This document shows, piece after piece, positions 56,175 through 64,000 of a stretch of DNA of 64,000 bases. This stretch comes from Bacteroidota bacterium. Its GTDB lineage: Bacteria; Bacteroidota; Bacteroidia; Chitinophagales; Chitinophagaceae. The notes beneath the pieces were generated by a model. That model was not told the origin of the DNA, ran no database searches, and saw only the letters and a list, made by a program, of their open reading frames with translations. The stretch lies in assembly GCA_018267575.1 (NCBI GenBank), contig JAFDYF010000005.1, positions 1-64,000 on the forward strand, in the 5' to 3' direction. How positions within the stretch are numbered: the stretch's first letter is position 1; each line of letters starts with the position of its first letter. The translations under genes and the position numbers were made by a program.

Positions 56175-57266
56175 TCAATTACCTGCCAATGAAGCCCCTT
56201 CTTTTATCTCATCGTTGGCATTTACAATTATGGTATCACCAGCTTGTAGGTTGCCGAGCACTTCGATTTTTTTGGCACTTTCATTGCCAGTCGTCACATC
56301 TACCAGATGCGCCTTGCCATCTTTTGCTACCAATACATATTTTCTTACAGTGGAAGTGACCACTGCTGTTTTTGGTACCGATAAGGCCCCTTGGGTGCCC
56401 TTGCTGTCAATGATAACATCTGAATACATACCGGGGGCCAGGATATTGTTCGGATTATTTACATCTAGTTCAACCCTTTCGGTGCGATATTGTTCGTTCA
56501 CGTTCATCGATTTCCGGGCGATGTGGCCACTGAATTTTTTCCCAGGGAATGCACTCAAATAAAAGTTTATGGTATCTTTCGGTTTCAGTTGGGCAGCTAT
56601 TTCCTCGGGGATGTCTACCTGTAACCTCAGATGGCTGATTTGTTTTAATTCCAGCATCGGCTGACCATCCTTGGCTTCAGCGCTTACCAATGCGCCTGGG
56701 TGCACATTTCTGAGTGTGATCACACCATCAAAAGGCGCCCTCACAATCAAATAACCCATCATGGTTTGCTGTCTTTCCCAATTCGATTTTTCAGCATTGC
56801 TCAATGCACTATCGGCAAGCATCTTGCTTTTGGACGTTGCCAAATCCAGTGGGGAGATGGCTCCCGGTGTTTCGGCCGCTTCTTTCAAACGGGCATATTG
56901 TTCCTTTGCGATGGTATAGTCCAATTTTGATTGTGCCCATTTTTCTTTCGCTTCCGCAACTTCCTGTTCCAATTCAGGTGCTTCGAGTGTCATCAGCAAT
57001 TGGCCACGCTTTACTTGCGAGCCAATATCTACCGATACGGTTTTCACATATCCATTCACTTTGGGGAAAATGCTTACTTCCAAATAGGCAGCGAGCTGTG
57101 CGGGCAATTTGGTGGTTTGGTCCACATCTGCCCTTTCCACTTTTGCAAATTCAAAACTGGGGGCTGCTGGAGCCGCTTTGGGGTCTTTCCCTTCCTTGCT
57201 ATCCGAATCGGAACAACCGGATGCAAAAACCATGAGTACTGCTAAAATAATAATAGATGATTTCAT
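56175..57266 (-). CDS. RND efflux membrane-fusion lipoprotein
   Basis: 363 aa from MKSSIIILAVLMVFASGCSDS, a lipoprotein signal with Cys after FASG; the frame is open upstream but overlaps the pump gene. Periplasmic adaptor (HlyD/AcrA type): lipoyl-like half motifs around VNGYVKTVSVDIGSQVKRGQ (about 75-94), a coiled-coil hairpin (about 100-165), second lipoyl half near MGYLIVRAPFDGVITLRN, then beta-barrel. Joins the pump to the TolC channel. Operon position between pump and regulator. Confidence 0.93.
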   Translation of the reverse strand: MKSSIIILAVLMVFASGCSDSDSKEGKDPKAAPAAPSFEFAKVERADVDQTTKLPAQLAAYLEVSIFPKVNGYVKTVSVDIGSQVKRGQLLMTLEAPELEQEVAEAKEKWAQSKLDYTIAKEQYARLKEAAETPGAISPLDLATSKSKMLADSALSNAEKSNWERQQTMMGYLIVRAPFDGVITLRNVHPGALVSAEAKDGQPMLELKQISHLRLQVDIPEEIAAQLKPKDTINFYLSAFPGKKFSGHIARKSMNVNEQYRTERVELDVNNPNNILAPGMYSDVIIDSKGTQGALSVPKTAVVTSTVRKYVLVAKDGKAHLVDVTTGNESAKKIEVLGNLQAGDTIIVNANDEIKEGASLAGN

Positions 57267-57279
57267 GTCTTTTTGAAAT

Positions 57280-60200
57280 TTATTTTGATGATGATTCGTC
57301 TTCTGGTAATAATGAAACAGAGTCAAAGGATGTTTTTTGCTGTATCCAGCCGTAAACAAGCGGCACTATAAACAAGGCCGCTAAAGTGGAAGCGATCAAT
57401 CCCCCAATAACAGCCCTACCAAGTGGGGCCGATTGGTCACCGGATTCACCGAGCCCACTGGCCATGGGTATCATCCCGGCAATCATTGCCAAGCTGGTCA
57501 TCAGGATGGGACGCAATCGCACTCCCGCTGCAGTAACGGCCGCCTTAAAAGGGTTTTTATAATCCAATCTCAGTGCTTCCGCATTGGTTACGATCAAGAT
57601 TGCATTGGCCACGGATACACCTACCGACATAATGATGCCCATATACGATTGCAGGTTTAGGGTAGCACCTGTTGCCAGCAACATCAGCATCGAACCTGAT
57701 AATACCGCTGGCACCGTTGCCAAAACCGAAAGGGACAAACCAAAAGATTGGTAGTTTGCTGCCAGCAACAATAGTATCACCACAATAGCGGCCAACAAAC
57801 CGGTTTGTAGAGACCCCAATGTTTCTGTAAGCAGTGACGACATGCCTTTTATTTCCGGCACCAACCCTTCGGGTGGCTTGCCCATAGAATTGATGGCTTT
57901 TTGAACGGCTGCCGTGGCAGTACCCAAATCCTTTTTATAAATATTGGCACTTACCGTAATGAAACGTCTTGGACCGGAGCGGTCATATTCGCCGGGAAGA
58001 GAATCGATCGACAATTCGGCCACATCGGATAAAATAGGGCGCATCTGCCCTTTTACCAATGGGATGGATTTTAATTGTTCAAAGGAGTTCATGATATACT
58101 CGGGAATAAAAACCTGGGTTTGGTAGGTATAGGAGTTGTTGTTGTCCAACCACAAATTTTTATTCGTGTACCTGCTGGAGGAAGTGGCATCAGTAATACT
58201 TTTGGAAACCTCATCAATGGATAAACCCATCATGGAAAGTTTTTGCCTATCCACCGTGATATTGATAGTGGGCATTTTTAAAGGTTGGGCAATTTGAACA
58301 TCCCGTAGGTAGGGGATTGCTTTCAGCTTATCCAACAGCTTTGTGCCATAACCTTCAATATCCTTCATGTTTTTTCCCGCTACCCTAACTTCAATAGGGG
58401 TAGAAGCTCCCTGTGCCATGATCTTTTCAGTAAGCTCAATGGGCTCAAAAGAAAGTTTTAGTGTTGGGAATGCTTTCAAAATATTTTTCCTCAACTCATC
58501 TTTCAGGTCATCTATATGTACTTTGTATTTATCATCCAGGTTTACCTGTATCACCGCCTCATGGGTACCGCTTGAAAATATATAAAGGTTACTACTACCA
58601 AAATTGCTAGGAATCACCCCTACATACGCAGAGCTGATGTCCACATGGCCATTTACCGTAGAATCAATAATGTCCAGGATTTTTTTGGTGGCATTCTCTG
58701 TCACTTCCAAACGGGTACCGTCTGGTTCTCTGATTCTCAATTGTAATTCACCAGCATTGGATTTTGGTAAAAGATCTTTTCCGATTGCCATAAAGCAGGC
58801 ACCTGCAGTTCCAAAAGCAAGAATGAGGTAAGCTATCACAACCAGTTTTCGTTTGGGCATCCATTTTTCCAATCTATTGGTAAGACCAAGTTTTATTTTT
58901 TGGAAAAACCCATTTTCGTGGGGGTTCGCTGTTTCCGTTTTTTCATGTTTGTCGATTTCATCAATCTCACCTTCATTCAATGCAAGCCCTGCATGTGCAT
59001 GGATGCCGCTTTGGTGGTATTGGAACATTTCTTCCTTGATAAGCCAATTGGAGATGATGGGCACCAATGTTTGCGCCGCAAAAAAAGAAACAATCATGGC
59101 AAAGGCAATGGACAAAGAAAGGGGCAAGAACATGGCCTTGGGGACCCCGCTCATTACAAAGGAAGGTGCGAACACCGCCAATATACAAAGTAGGATGAGC
59201 AATAAAGGGAAAGATATTTCCGAACAAGCATCCAATATGGCTTGCTTTTTAGGTTTGCCCATTTCCAAGTGTTGGTGGATGTTCTCAATTGTCACCGTTG
59301 CTTGGTCTACCAAGATACCGATGGCCAATGCAAGACCGCTCAATGTCATAATATTGACGGTTTGTCCCGATAGCTTCAAAAAGAAAACGGCACTCAACAC
59401 CGAAACAGGTATGGTAATGATCACCACCAAACTGCTTCTCCAATCTCGCAAGAACAGCAGCACCATCAATCCGGTAAGCACTGCCCCAAGAATACCTTCT
59501 GTCATCAAACTTTTGGCGGCATTGATCACAAAAATGGATTGGTCAAATTCATAACTGATATTAATATCATTGGGCAAAAGGCTTTTCATTTCAGGCAGCT
59601 TTGCCCTCAATCCCTGTACCACATCCCAAGTGGAGGCATCCGCCGTTTTCACCACTGGTATGTACACGGATCGTTTGCCATTCACCAAGGCATAATCCAC
59701 GGTAATATCCGCGGCATCTTCCACATGCCCCACATCTTTCACAAATATGGTTGTGCTGCCATTGCTCTTGATCGGGATATCATCAAACTCCTTCACTTTG
59801 TTTTCGAGGGAATTGATGGAAGTAACATACATAGTGCTATCTACCCTTAAATTCCCTGACGGGGTGATGGTATTGTTTTTTACCAATGCCTGTACCACTT
59901 CATCGGGGGAAAGATCATAAGCCCTTAGTTTTTGGGGATCCACGTTGACGACTACCGTCCTTGCATTGGAACCAAAGGGGGGTGCGGAAGACATACCGGG
60001 AATGGTAGCGAACAATGGACGGACCCTAGTGAGGGCAATATCAAAAATATCTTTCAGTGATTTTGTCTTGCTGCTGAACACCAGTTCTCCCACGGGCAAT
60101 GAGGAGGCGTCAAAACGGATTACCTGCGGAGGCAATGCACCCGGCGGGAAAAATGCGGATGTCCGGTTTACCTGTAAGGCCACTTGAGCAGAGGCTTCCC

Positions 60201-60498
60201 CCATGTCCACCCCTTCATAAAAAGTGAGTTTGATCAAAGAGAGGCCCTGCACATTTTTGCTTTCGATATTCTTGATACCATTGATATACAAAAACTGGTC
60301 CGCCATACGGGTAGCGAAAAAGCCCTCCATTTGTTTGGGGGACATCCCTCCATACTGTTCAATCACATAAATAGTAGGAAGGTTAAGTTTGGGGAAAATA
60401 TCTATCGGTATGGTTCTTACTGCCATAATAGAAAACAGTAAGAGTCCCATAAATAAAACAAGTATCGTGATCGGTCGCTTTAAAGCTGTTTTGACCAT
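57280..60498 (-). CDS. RND family efflux transporter, inner-membrane pump
   Basis: 1072 aa, 12 membrane segments with two large periplasmic loops, like AcrB. The TM4 motif reads LALAIGILVDQATVTIEN (about 389-406): Asp398 is kept, but the second Asp of AcrB (Asp408) is Gln399. In TM10, GVSVANAILIV has Ala964 where AcrB has Lys940; Arg994 and Thr1001 (RLRPILMTS) are kept. A His/Glu-rich loop lies at about 493-530. Substrate unknown. It stands between the TolC and fusion-protein genes. Confidence 0.95.
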   Translation of the reverse strand: MVKTALKRPITILVLFMGLLLFSIMAVRTIPIDIFPKLNLPTIYVIEQYGGMSPKQMEGFFATRMADQFLYINGIKNIESKNVQGLSLIKLTFYEGVDMGEASAQVALQVNRTSAFFPPGALPPQVIRFDASSLPVGELVFSSKTKSLKDIFDIALTRVRPLFATIPGMSSAPPFGSNARTVVVNVDPQKLRAYDLSPDEVVQALVKNNTITPSGNLRVDSTMYVTSINSLENKVKEFDDIPIKSNGSTTIFVKDVGHVEDAADITVDYALVNGKRSVYIPVVKTADASTWDVVQGLRAKLPEMKSLLPNDINISYEFDQSIFVINAAKSLMTEGILGAVLTGLMVLLFLRDWRSSLVVIITIPVSVLSAVFFLKLSGQTVNIMTLSGLALAIGILVDQATVTIENIHQHLEMGKPKKQAILDACSEISFPLLLILLCILAVFAPSFVMSGVPKAMFLPLSLSIAFAMIVSFFAAQTLVPIISNWLIKEEMFQYHQSGIHAHAGLALNEGEIDEIDKHEKTETANPHENGFFQKIKLGLTNRLEKWMPKRKLVVIAYLILAFGTAGACFMAIGKDLLPKSNAGELQLRIREPDGTRLEVTENATKKILDIIDSTVNGHVDISSAYVGVIPSNFGSSNLYIFSSGTHEAVIQVNLDDKYKVHIDDLKDELRKNILKAFPTLKLSFEPIELTEKIMAQGASTPIEVRVAGKNMKDIEGYGTKLLDKLKAIPYLRDVQIAQPLKMPTINITVDRQKLSMMGLSIDEVSKSITDATSSSRYTNKNLWLDNNNSYTYQTQVFIPEYIMNSFEQLKSIPLVKGQMRPILSDVAELSIDSLPGEYDRSGPRRFITVSANIYKKDLGTATAAVQKAINSMGKPPEGLVPEIKGMSSLLTETLGSLQTGLLAAIVVILLLLAANYQSFGLSLSVLATVPAVLSGSMLMLLATGATLNLQSYMGIIMSVGVSVANAILIVTNAEALRLDYKNPFKAAVTAAGVRLRPILMTSLAMIAGMIPMASGLGESGDQSAPLGRAVIGGLIASTLAALFIVPLVYGWIQQKTSFDSVSLLPEDESSSK

Positions 60499-60503
60499 TG
60501 TTT

Positions 60504-61904
60504 TTATTTTATCGTTTGAATAAATGAATCGAGGTTTCCGGTAGCGCCTGCTTTGTCCAAGTTGGCAAGCAGCCAGTCGCTCAATGTTTCCACATAATCA
60601 GATTGGGCGCGGTAAAGCACAAAGGAAGCATTTGTTAGGTCAATCAGATTGATGATGCCTGCTTTGTATTGTGCCGTTTTCTGGTTATAGGCATCCTTTG
60701 AAGCTCTTATTTGAATCGGAATTTCCAACAGGTTTTTCAAGCTAGCATGTATGCTTTCACTAGCCTGATTGCTCACATTGTTCATGGAGAGCTGTTGCTG
60801 CTGCAGATTATAGTCACTCGCCATTGTATTATATTGGCTAATGGACAGCTTGTCTTTTTTATGAACGATATTGAAAAGGTCATAAACCAAAGTGGCACCC
60901 ACCATATAATTGAAACGTTGGTACCCGAGCCCATCAGTCAATGATTTATAATTGCCCGTATAATCAATACTTGACCCTCTTGCCCATCCTGTAGCGCTAA
61001 GAAAAATTTTGGGCATGTAGGATTTTTTCACCAAATCTTCGGTCTGCTTATACAGCATTTTTTCTTTGGCATAATATTCAATCAATGGGTTGGTATTACT
61101 GCTGTCCATGGATTCGTTTACCAATCCTTGCAATACAAACAAGTGTTTTTTGGTCAGGGCCGTGTCAATGGAAAAAGCATCGGCAGAAATCCCTGTCATA
61201 TAAGAAAGTTGTTGTTGCAAAATCCGAATCTGTCCCTTGGTTTGGTTATAAGTAATACGGCTTTTGGACAGCTCGGCCAAAGCAAGCGAAGAATCTGCCC
61301 CGGGCTTAATGCCACTCTTTGTAAGGGCTTGGATTACGCTATAAGCCTCTTTGTATCGATCAATACTCTGATAGTCGATGGCCAATTGGAACTGATTTTT
61401 AAGCATATCAAAATACAGTTTGCCTATTTGCCATTTTATCAAATATTTTTCTTTTTCCAGATCGGCCTGACTCAAATTGGCATAGGCCATCGCATTTTGA
61501 ACCCTTGCCTTCTTTAATCCAAAATCAGCCAGTTCGTATTGGCTTTGGAAAATAGCGATATTGCCAATCGCCGATTGATAATCGTTTGATGGGTGCATCC
61601 CCCCCGATGCGGAGGGAATAATGCCATAGGAAAGGTAAGAGCCTGGGAGGGAATTGTCCGTACCCAAAGTAAGTTCGTCGCCCACAAATGCAGAAGGCAA
61701 AAAAGAATGCTTGGCATCGGTAATGCCTGCTTGGGCTGCATCTACCAATGCCTTTTTTTGCAAAAACAAGGGCATATGCCGTTGCGCCGAATCTATCAGG
61801 TCGGATAAAGAGTAATCCCTTTTCGTCTGCGCAAAGCCATTCTGAAATAATAGTGCCGAGGCTATTAAAATAGTAGAAGCTGTTTTTTTAAACAGAACAA
61901 CCAT
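60504..61904 (-). CDS. TolC-family outer membrane efflux protein
   Basis: 466 aa with signal peptide (ending about NGFAQ). Long alpha-helical hairpins with heptads in two structural repeats (about 85-250 and 270-450) and the YSLSDLIDSAQRHMP start are typical of TolC/OEP. Forms the outer-membrane duct for the pump. Only five bases separate its stop from the pump start, so translation is likely coupled. Confidence 0.93.
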   Translation of the reverse strand: MVVLFKKTASTILIASALLFQNGFAQTKRDYSLSDLIDSAQRHMPLFLQKKALVDAAQAGITDAKHSFLPSAFVGDELTLGTDNSLPGSYLSYGIIPSASGGMHPSNDYQSAIGNIAIFQSQYELADFGLKKARVQNAMAYANLSQADLEKEKYLIKWQIGKLYFDMLKNQFQLAIDYQSIDRYKEAYSVIQALTKSGIKPGADSSLALAELSKSRITYNQTKGQIRILQQQLSYMTGISADAFSIDTALTKKHLFVLQGLVNESMDSSNTNPLIEYYAKEKMLYKQTEDLVKKSYMPKIFLSATGWARGSSIDYTGNYKSLTDGLGYQRFNYMVGATLVYDLFNIVHKKDKLSISQYNTMASDYNLQQQQLSMNNVSNQASESIHASLKNLLEIPIQIRASKDAYNQKTAQYKAGIINLIDLTNASFVLYRAQSDYVETLSDWLLANLDKAGATGNLDSFIQTIK

Positions 61905-61956
61905 AAAAAAATGTTTGATGAGAAATTAAGTTCGAGATAAGGGCTTGGATAGAATC

Positions 61957-62373
61957 TTAGCCAAGTGAGGGTGGCCCTCGAAGACAGCGAGCCTGAAAAT
62001 GCAGCTCTTTAATATTTTCATCTACAAAATGAAAAGTGGACGAAACTTTTTTGTACAAAAAAGGAAAATGAAAAGCTGGGGTTTCTATGAACAGTACAGC
62101 TTCTGGTTGGTAATGCTTGTTGAGATAGACGGCTTTGTATTGCTTCTTCGGACAAGAAGTTGGTATTGATTTATCAACCAGTTTGAATGACAAATTCTTC
62201 GAGGCGTGGAACGAAAATGATTCAAGATTTGCGAAAGTTTGAGTTGTTGCAAACCGACAAAACAGTTGAACAGAAAAGAAGGCAATATATACTGCGAACA
62301 AAAGCAGTTTGAAAAAAAGCTTATTATATCGTTGCCTGCCTTTTTGCATCATCCGCGAAGATAGCAGCTTCAT
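61957..62373 (-). CDS. Small membrane-anchored protein at the head of the efflux operon
   Basis: 138 aa. One hydrophobic segment (about 19-41, KLFFKLLLFAVYIAFFSVQLF) after a basic start suggests an inner-membrane anchor or signal peptide; the rest is soluble, with Phe- and His-rich words, and ends CLRGPPSLG. I have an impression that small proteins with an RGPP end precede RND operons in other Bacteroidota, but this must be checked. 52 bases upstream of tolC and in the same direction, so probably the first gene of the operon. Confidence 0.65.
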   Translation of the reverse strand: MKLLSSRMMQKGRQRYNKLFFKLLLFAVYIAFFSVQLFCRFATTQTFANLESFSFHASKNLSFKLVDKSIPTSCPKKQYKAVYLNKHYQPEAVLFIETPAFHFPFLYKKVSSTFHFVDENIKELHFQARCLRGPPSLG

Positions 62374-62824
62374 AGTTTATAAAAAGTTAGCCTTTGTAAA
62401 ATTACTGTTAAGGGGGCAAAATAATTTTGCAAAACCGTTAACTGCCACTACCTATTACCTTGTTTGCTATTTAAGTCAAAATTACAGGTAGGCTTGTTAC
62501 TAAAAAAATTATATGCGTATACCGTTTTCTACTTTTGCCCATTAGCCGTGTAGATGGCTGTAGTTTTCCCCCTAAAAGTTATTGATTAATTGCTTTTCCC
62601 ATTTTGACAATTCTTCTAGGGAAGCATAAGTATAATAAATTTTTATACTATATGCGAATTGTGATTGTCGTTTTCTTGCAAAATAAAATTGATCACATCA
62701 TTCAATTAGAGCTAACTTCTTTTGTTTTCCTCCTAAAAACTGGCCAACCCAAAGAAAAATTAGACTTGGCATGGCAAACAAAATATCGCCATTATTTCAA
62801 TTTTACTGAGCCCTCAGAAAAATT
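62374..62824. other. Divergent gap between efflux operon and phnA
   Basis: 451 bases. It contains a perfect palindrome GCAAAATAATTTTGC (62416-62430) 43 bases upstream of the efflux operon's first ATG, a candidate operator. An open frame at 62604 starts at TTG and has poor coding character. Nothing else was recognised; it should contain the operon promoter. Confidence 0.5.
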
Positions 62825-62832
62825 TACTTTTG
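62825..62832 (+). promoter_or_regulatory. phnA promoter -7 element TACTTTTG
   Basis: Exact TAnnTTTG with TTTT at 62801-62804 and a 20-base spacer; 21 bases before ATG 62854. It overlaps the upstream part of the open frame and so supports the start at 62854. Confidence 0.65.
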
Positions 62833-62853
62833 CTGCCACTCAAAAATGAGCTT

Positions 62854-63435
62854 ATGAAACTGGAAGATCAGGTATTAGAAAGAAGTAAGAATCTTTGCGA
62901 ACTATGCAGCTCCCCCAATGGGATCAAAATGTATGAAGTGCTTCCCCAATCTGGGCGGGATACAGACAACTGTATTATGATCTGTGACAAATGCCGCGCA
63001 CAGGTGGATAAAAAAGAAGAACTGGACAATAGTCATTGGGCTTGCCTTACAGAAAGCATGTGGAGCGAGGTGCATGCTGTGCAAGTGGTTGCTTGGCGCA
63101 TGCTCAACCGGCTCAAAACTGAAAGCTGGGCCGCCGACCTTTTGGATATGCTTTATCTCGATGCTGACAAATTGCAATGGGCAAAAGCTACTGGCGACCA
63201 TGAAAATGATGGAGCGGTTGACTTGCACAAAGATGCCAACGGGAATGTATTGCAGAGCGGGGATACCGTTGTACTGGTAAAATCATTGGATGTAAAAGGC
63301 ACTTCTCTCAATGCCAAAATGGGTACCGTAGTAAAAAACATCCGGCTCGTGGAAGAAAACACAGAACAAATAGAAGGCAAAATAGAAGGCCAAACTATTG
63401 TGATCCTGACCAAATATGTGAGAAAACAAAATTGA
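62854..63435 (+). CDS. PhnA-domain (YjdM-like) protein
   Basis: 193 aa from ATG 62854 (MKLEDQVLERSKNLCELC). N-terminal zinc ribbon with Cys15-x2-Cys18 and Cys44-x2-Cys47; C-terminal SH3-like PhnA domain (about 125-193) with DANGNVLQSGDTVVLVKSLD. The name PhnA is historical and the protein is not proven to act on phosphonates. It stands alone, converging on the oxidoreductase. Confidence 0.9.
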   Translation: MKLEDQVLERSKNLCELCSSPNGIKMYEVLPQSGRDTDNCIMICDKCRAQVDKKEELDNSHWACLTESMWSEVHAVQVVAWRMLNRLKTESWAADLLDMLYLDADKLQWAKATGDHENDGAVDLHKDANGNVLQSGDTVVLVKSLDVKGTSLNAKMGTVVKNIRLVEENTEQIEGKIEGQTIVILTKYVRKQN

Positions 63436-63451
63436 GACTATTGTAATAAAC

Positions 63452-63514
63452 TAACCGCTGAGATGCAGAAGCGCAAAAATTTGACCATTTTTAGAGTCAA
63501 AGTCTCAGTGGTTA
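63452..63514. terminator. Long hairpin between convergent genes
   Basis: TAACCGCTGAGA (63452-63463) pairs with TCTCAGTGGTTA (63503-63514), with one G-T pair; TTTGAC and GTCAAA form an inner stem. It lies between convergent stops and may end transcription both ways. The words resemble the dispersed ACCACTGAGA/CTCTGTGG repeat family. Confidence 0.55.
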
Positions 63515-63532
63515 TCTTATCAAAAGACAATT

Positions 63533-64000
63533 TTATAATGATACCGAGCCCCAGCCCTTTCTATATTCCCTTTTAATAAATTGATTGGCCGGTTCAAAAT
63601 TCGATACTTTCATGTTTTCGCCATCCCATTTGAGAGCGATATATCGGCCACTAAATTTATATCCCTCCATATTCCCGTATACAGGATCGTTGCGTTTTAT
63701 TTTTTCTTTGATATTGAAACTTCTCAACAACAAGTTGCCCAATAGTACGGTTTCGGTTAACGGTCCTGCATAACCGACAAAAGGCGAGTCCACTTCCATA
63801 TTGCCATAACCAGCCAAACAGGCATCTACCCATTGCCACCAATGGCCATCCATATCACCAGTAACCCTTGGGTATTTTTTGGGCACATTCACATCTTTGT
63901 TCAGTGATAATGGCAACAAACGAGGATGGCTACCGCCCCAGCCACAAGAGGCTTTCCCTCTAGAACCAATAAAAACCGTGCATCCTTCAAAATCATTTTC
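63533..64000 (-). CDS. Gfo/Idh/MocA oxidoreductase, C-terminal part (cut by window)
   Basis: At least 156 codons are open through the right edge, so the N-terminal NAD(P) domain lies outside the window. Visible: EGCTVFIGSRGKASCGWGGS, QWVDACLAGYGNMEVDSPFV and YAGPLTETVLLGNLLLRSF, which are C-terminal domain blocks of Bacteroidota Gfo/Idh/MocA proteins, often exported and with unknown sugar-type substrates. Confidence 0.85.
   Translation of the reverse strand, partial: ENDFEGCTVFIGSRGKASCGWGGSHPRLLPLSLNKDVNVPKKYPRVTGDMDGHWWQWVDACLAGYGNMEVDSPFVGYAGPLTETVLLGNLLLRSFNIKEKIKRNDPVYGNMEGYKFSGRYIALKWDGENMKVSNFEPANQFIKREYRKGWGSVSL

Noticed and set aside
58853-59554. 233-aa rightward ORF within the RND pump gene
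   Set aside because: Antisense shadow of a highly conserved coding region; no start signals and no family resemblance.
62604-62849. 81-aa ORF upstream of phnA
   Set aside because: It starts at TTG, overlaps the phnA promoter and has no recognisable composition of a gene.
63533-63919. Oxidoreductase as a complete 128-aa protein
   Set aside because: The frame stays open to the window edge with family-like residues, and the apparent start is an internal TTG; it is the 3' part of a longer gene.

Overview
The window looks like a chromosomal segment of a Bacteroidota species, most probably of the family Chitinophagaceae. The evidence is: promoters of the Bacteroidota type (TAnnTTTG, at best with TTTG 20 bases upstream), A/T-rich start regions without strong Shine-Dalgarno sequences, a type III glutamine synthetase, a bacillithiol deacetylase (BshB1), a GLPGLI-like secreted protein, and many dispersed word-like intergenic repeats. 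The genus is inference. No rRNA, tRNA, CRISPR array, transposase or prophage gene was found.

Layout. 1-5.0 kb: a membrane protein, a small ORF, an aminotransferase, a DUF1624/HGSNAT-type membrane protein and an HI0933-type flavoprotein. 5.0-24.4 kb: the translation block, read leftwards: rpsL-rpsG, then fusA, a secreted S9 dipeptidyl peptidase, the S10-spc cluster from rpsJ to secY, then map. Each of the three transcription units (rpsL, fusA, rpsJ) has the same -7 octamer, TACCTTTG. The alpha-operon genes (infA, rpmJ, rpsM, rpsK, rpsD, rpoA, rplQ) that often follow map are absent. 25-31.5 kb: ilvE, an unknown protein, rdgB, a thioesterase, and a TPR-comA-aroE operon. 31.5-36 kb: GLPGLI-like protein, yidC and pyrG. 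36-45 kb: a secreted dienelactone hydrolase, a newly called 55-aa membrane ORF, proC, an ADP-heptose epimerase, purL, two glycosyltransferases and a polytopic membrane protein. 45-54 kb: glutamine synthetase III, cmk, bshB1, a fatty acid desaturase, aguB, a four-helix-bundle protein, aguA and a PhyH dioxygenase. 54-62.4 kb: a tandem UspA protein and a leftward efflux operon (small protein, TolC, RND pump, membrane-fusion lipoprotein, OmpR-type regulator). 62.8-64 kb: a PhnA protein and the 3' part of a Gfo/Idh/MocA oxidoreductase cut by the window edge.

The most unusual structure is at 51.37-52.04 kb. A four-helix-bundle (S23/IVP, PF05635) gene sits between the two putrescine-pathway genes aguB and aguA. 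It is flanked by inverted arrays of an 8-bp unit (GTCNGAAA and its complement). The last part of this gene plus the downstream array is tandemly duplicated with a 112-bp period. The second copy provides the start codon and about 20 N-terminal residues of aguA. This resembles a protein-plus-repeat system, comparable in layout to RAYT/REP, and I know of no description of it.

Other points for follow-up: a structured rpsJ-rplC leader, 85-bp GC-rich tandem repeats beside the rpsJ promoter, an RGG-like tail on ribosomal protein S3, an RND pump that has lost two of the usual proton-relay residues, a possible small RNA after the efflux operon, and interleaved inverted repeats in front of aguB. All calls come from reading the sequence; no database search was run.
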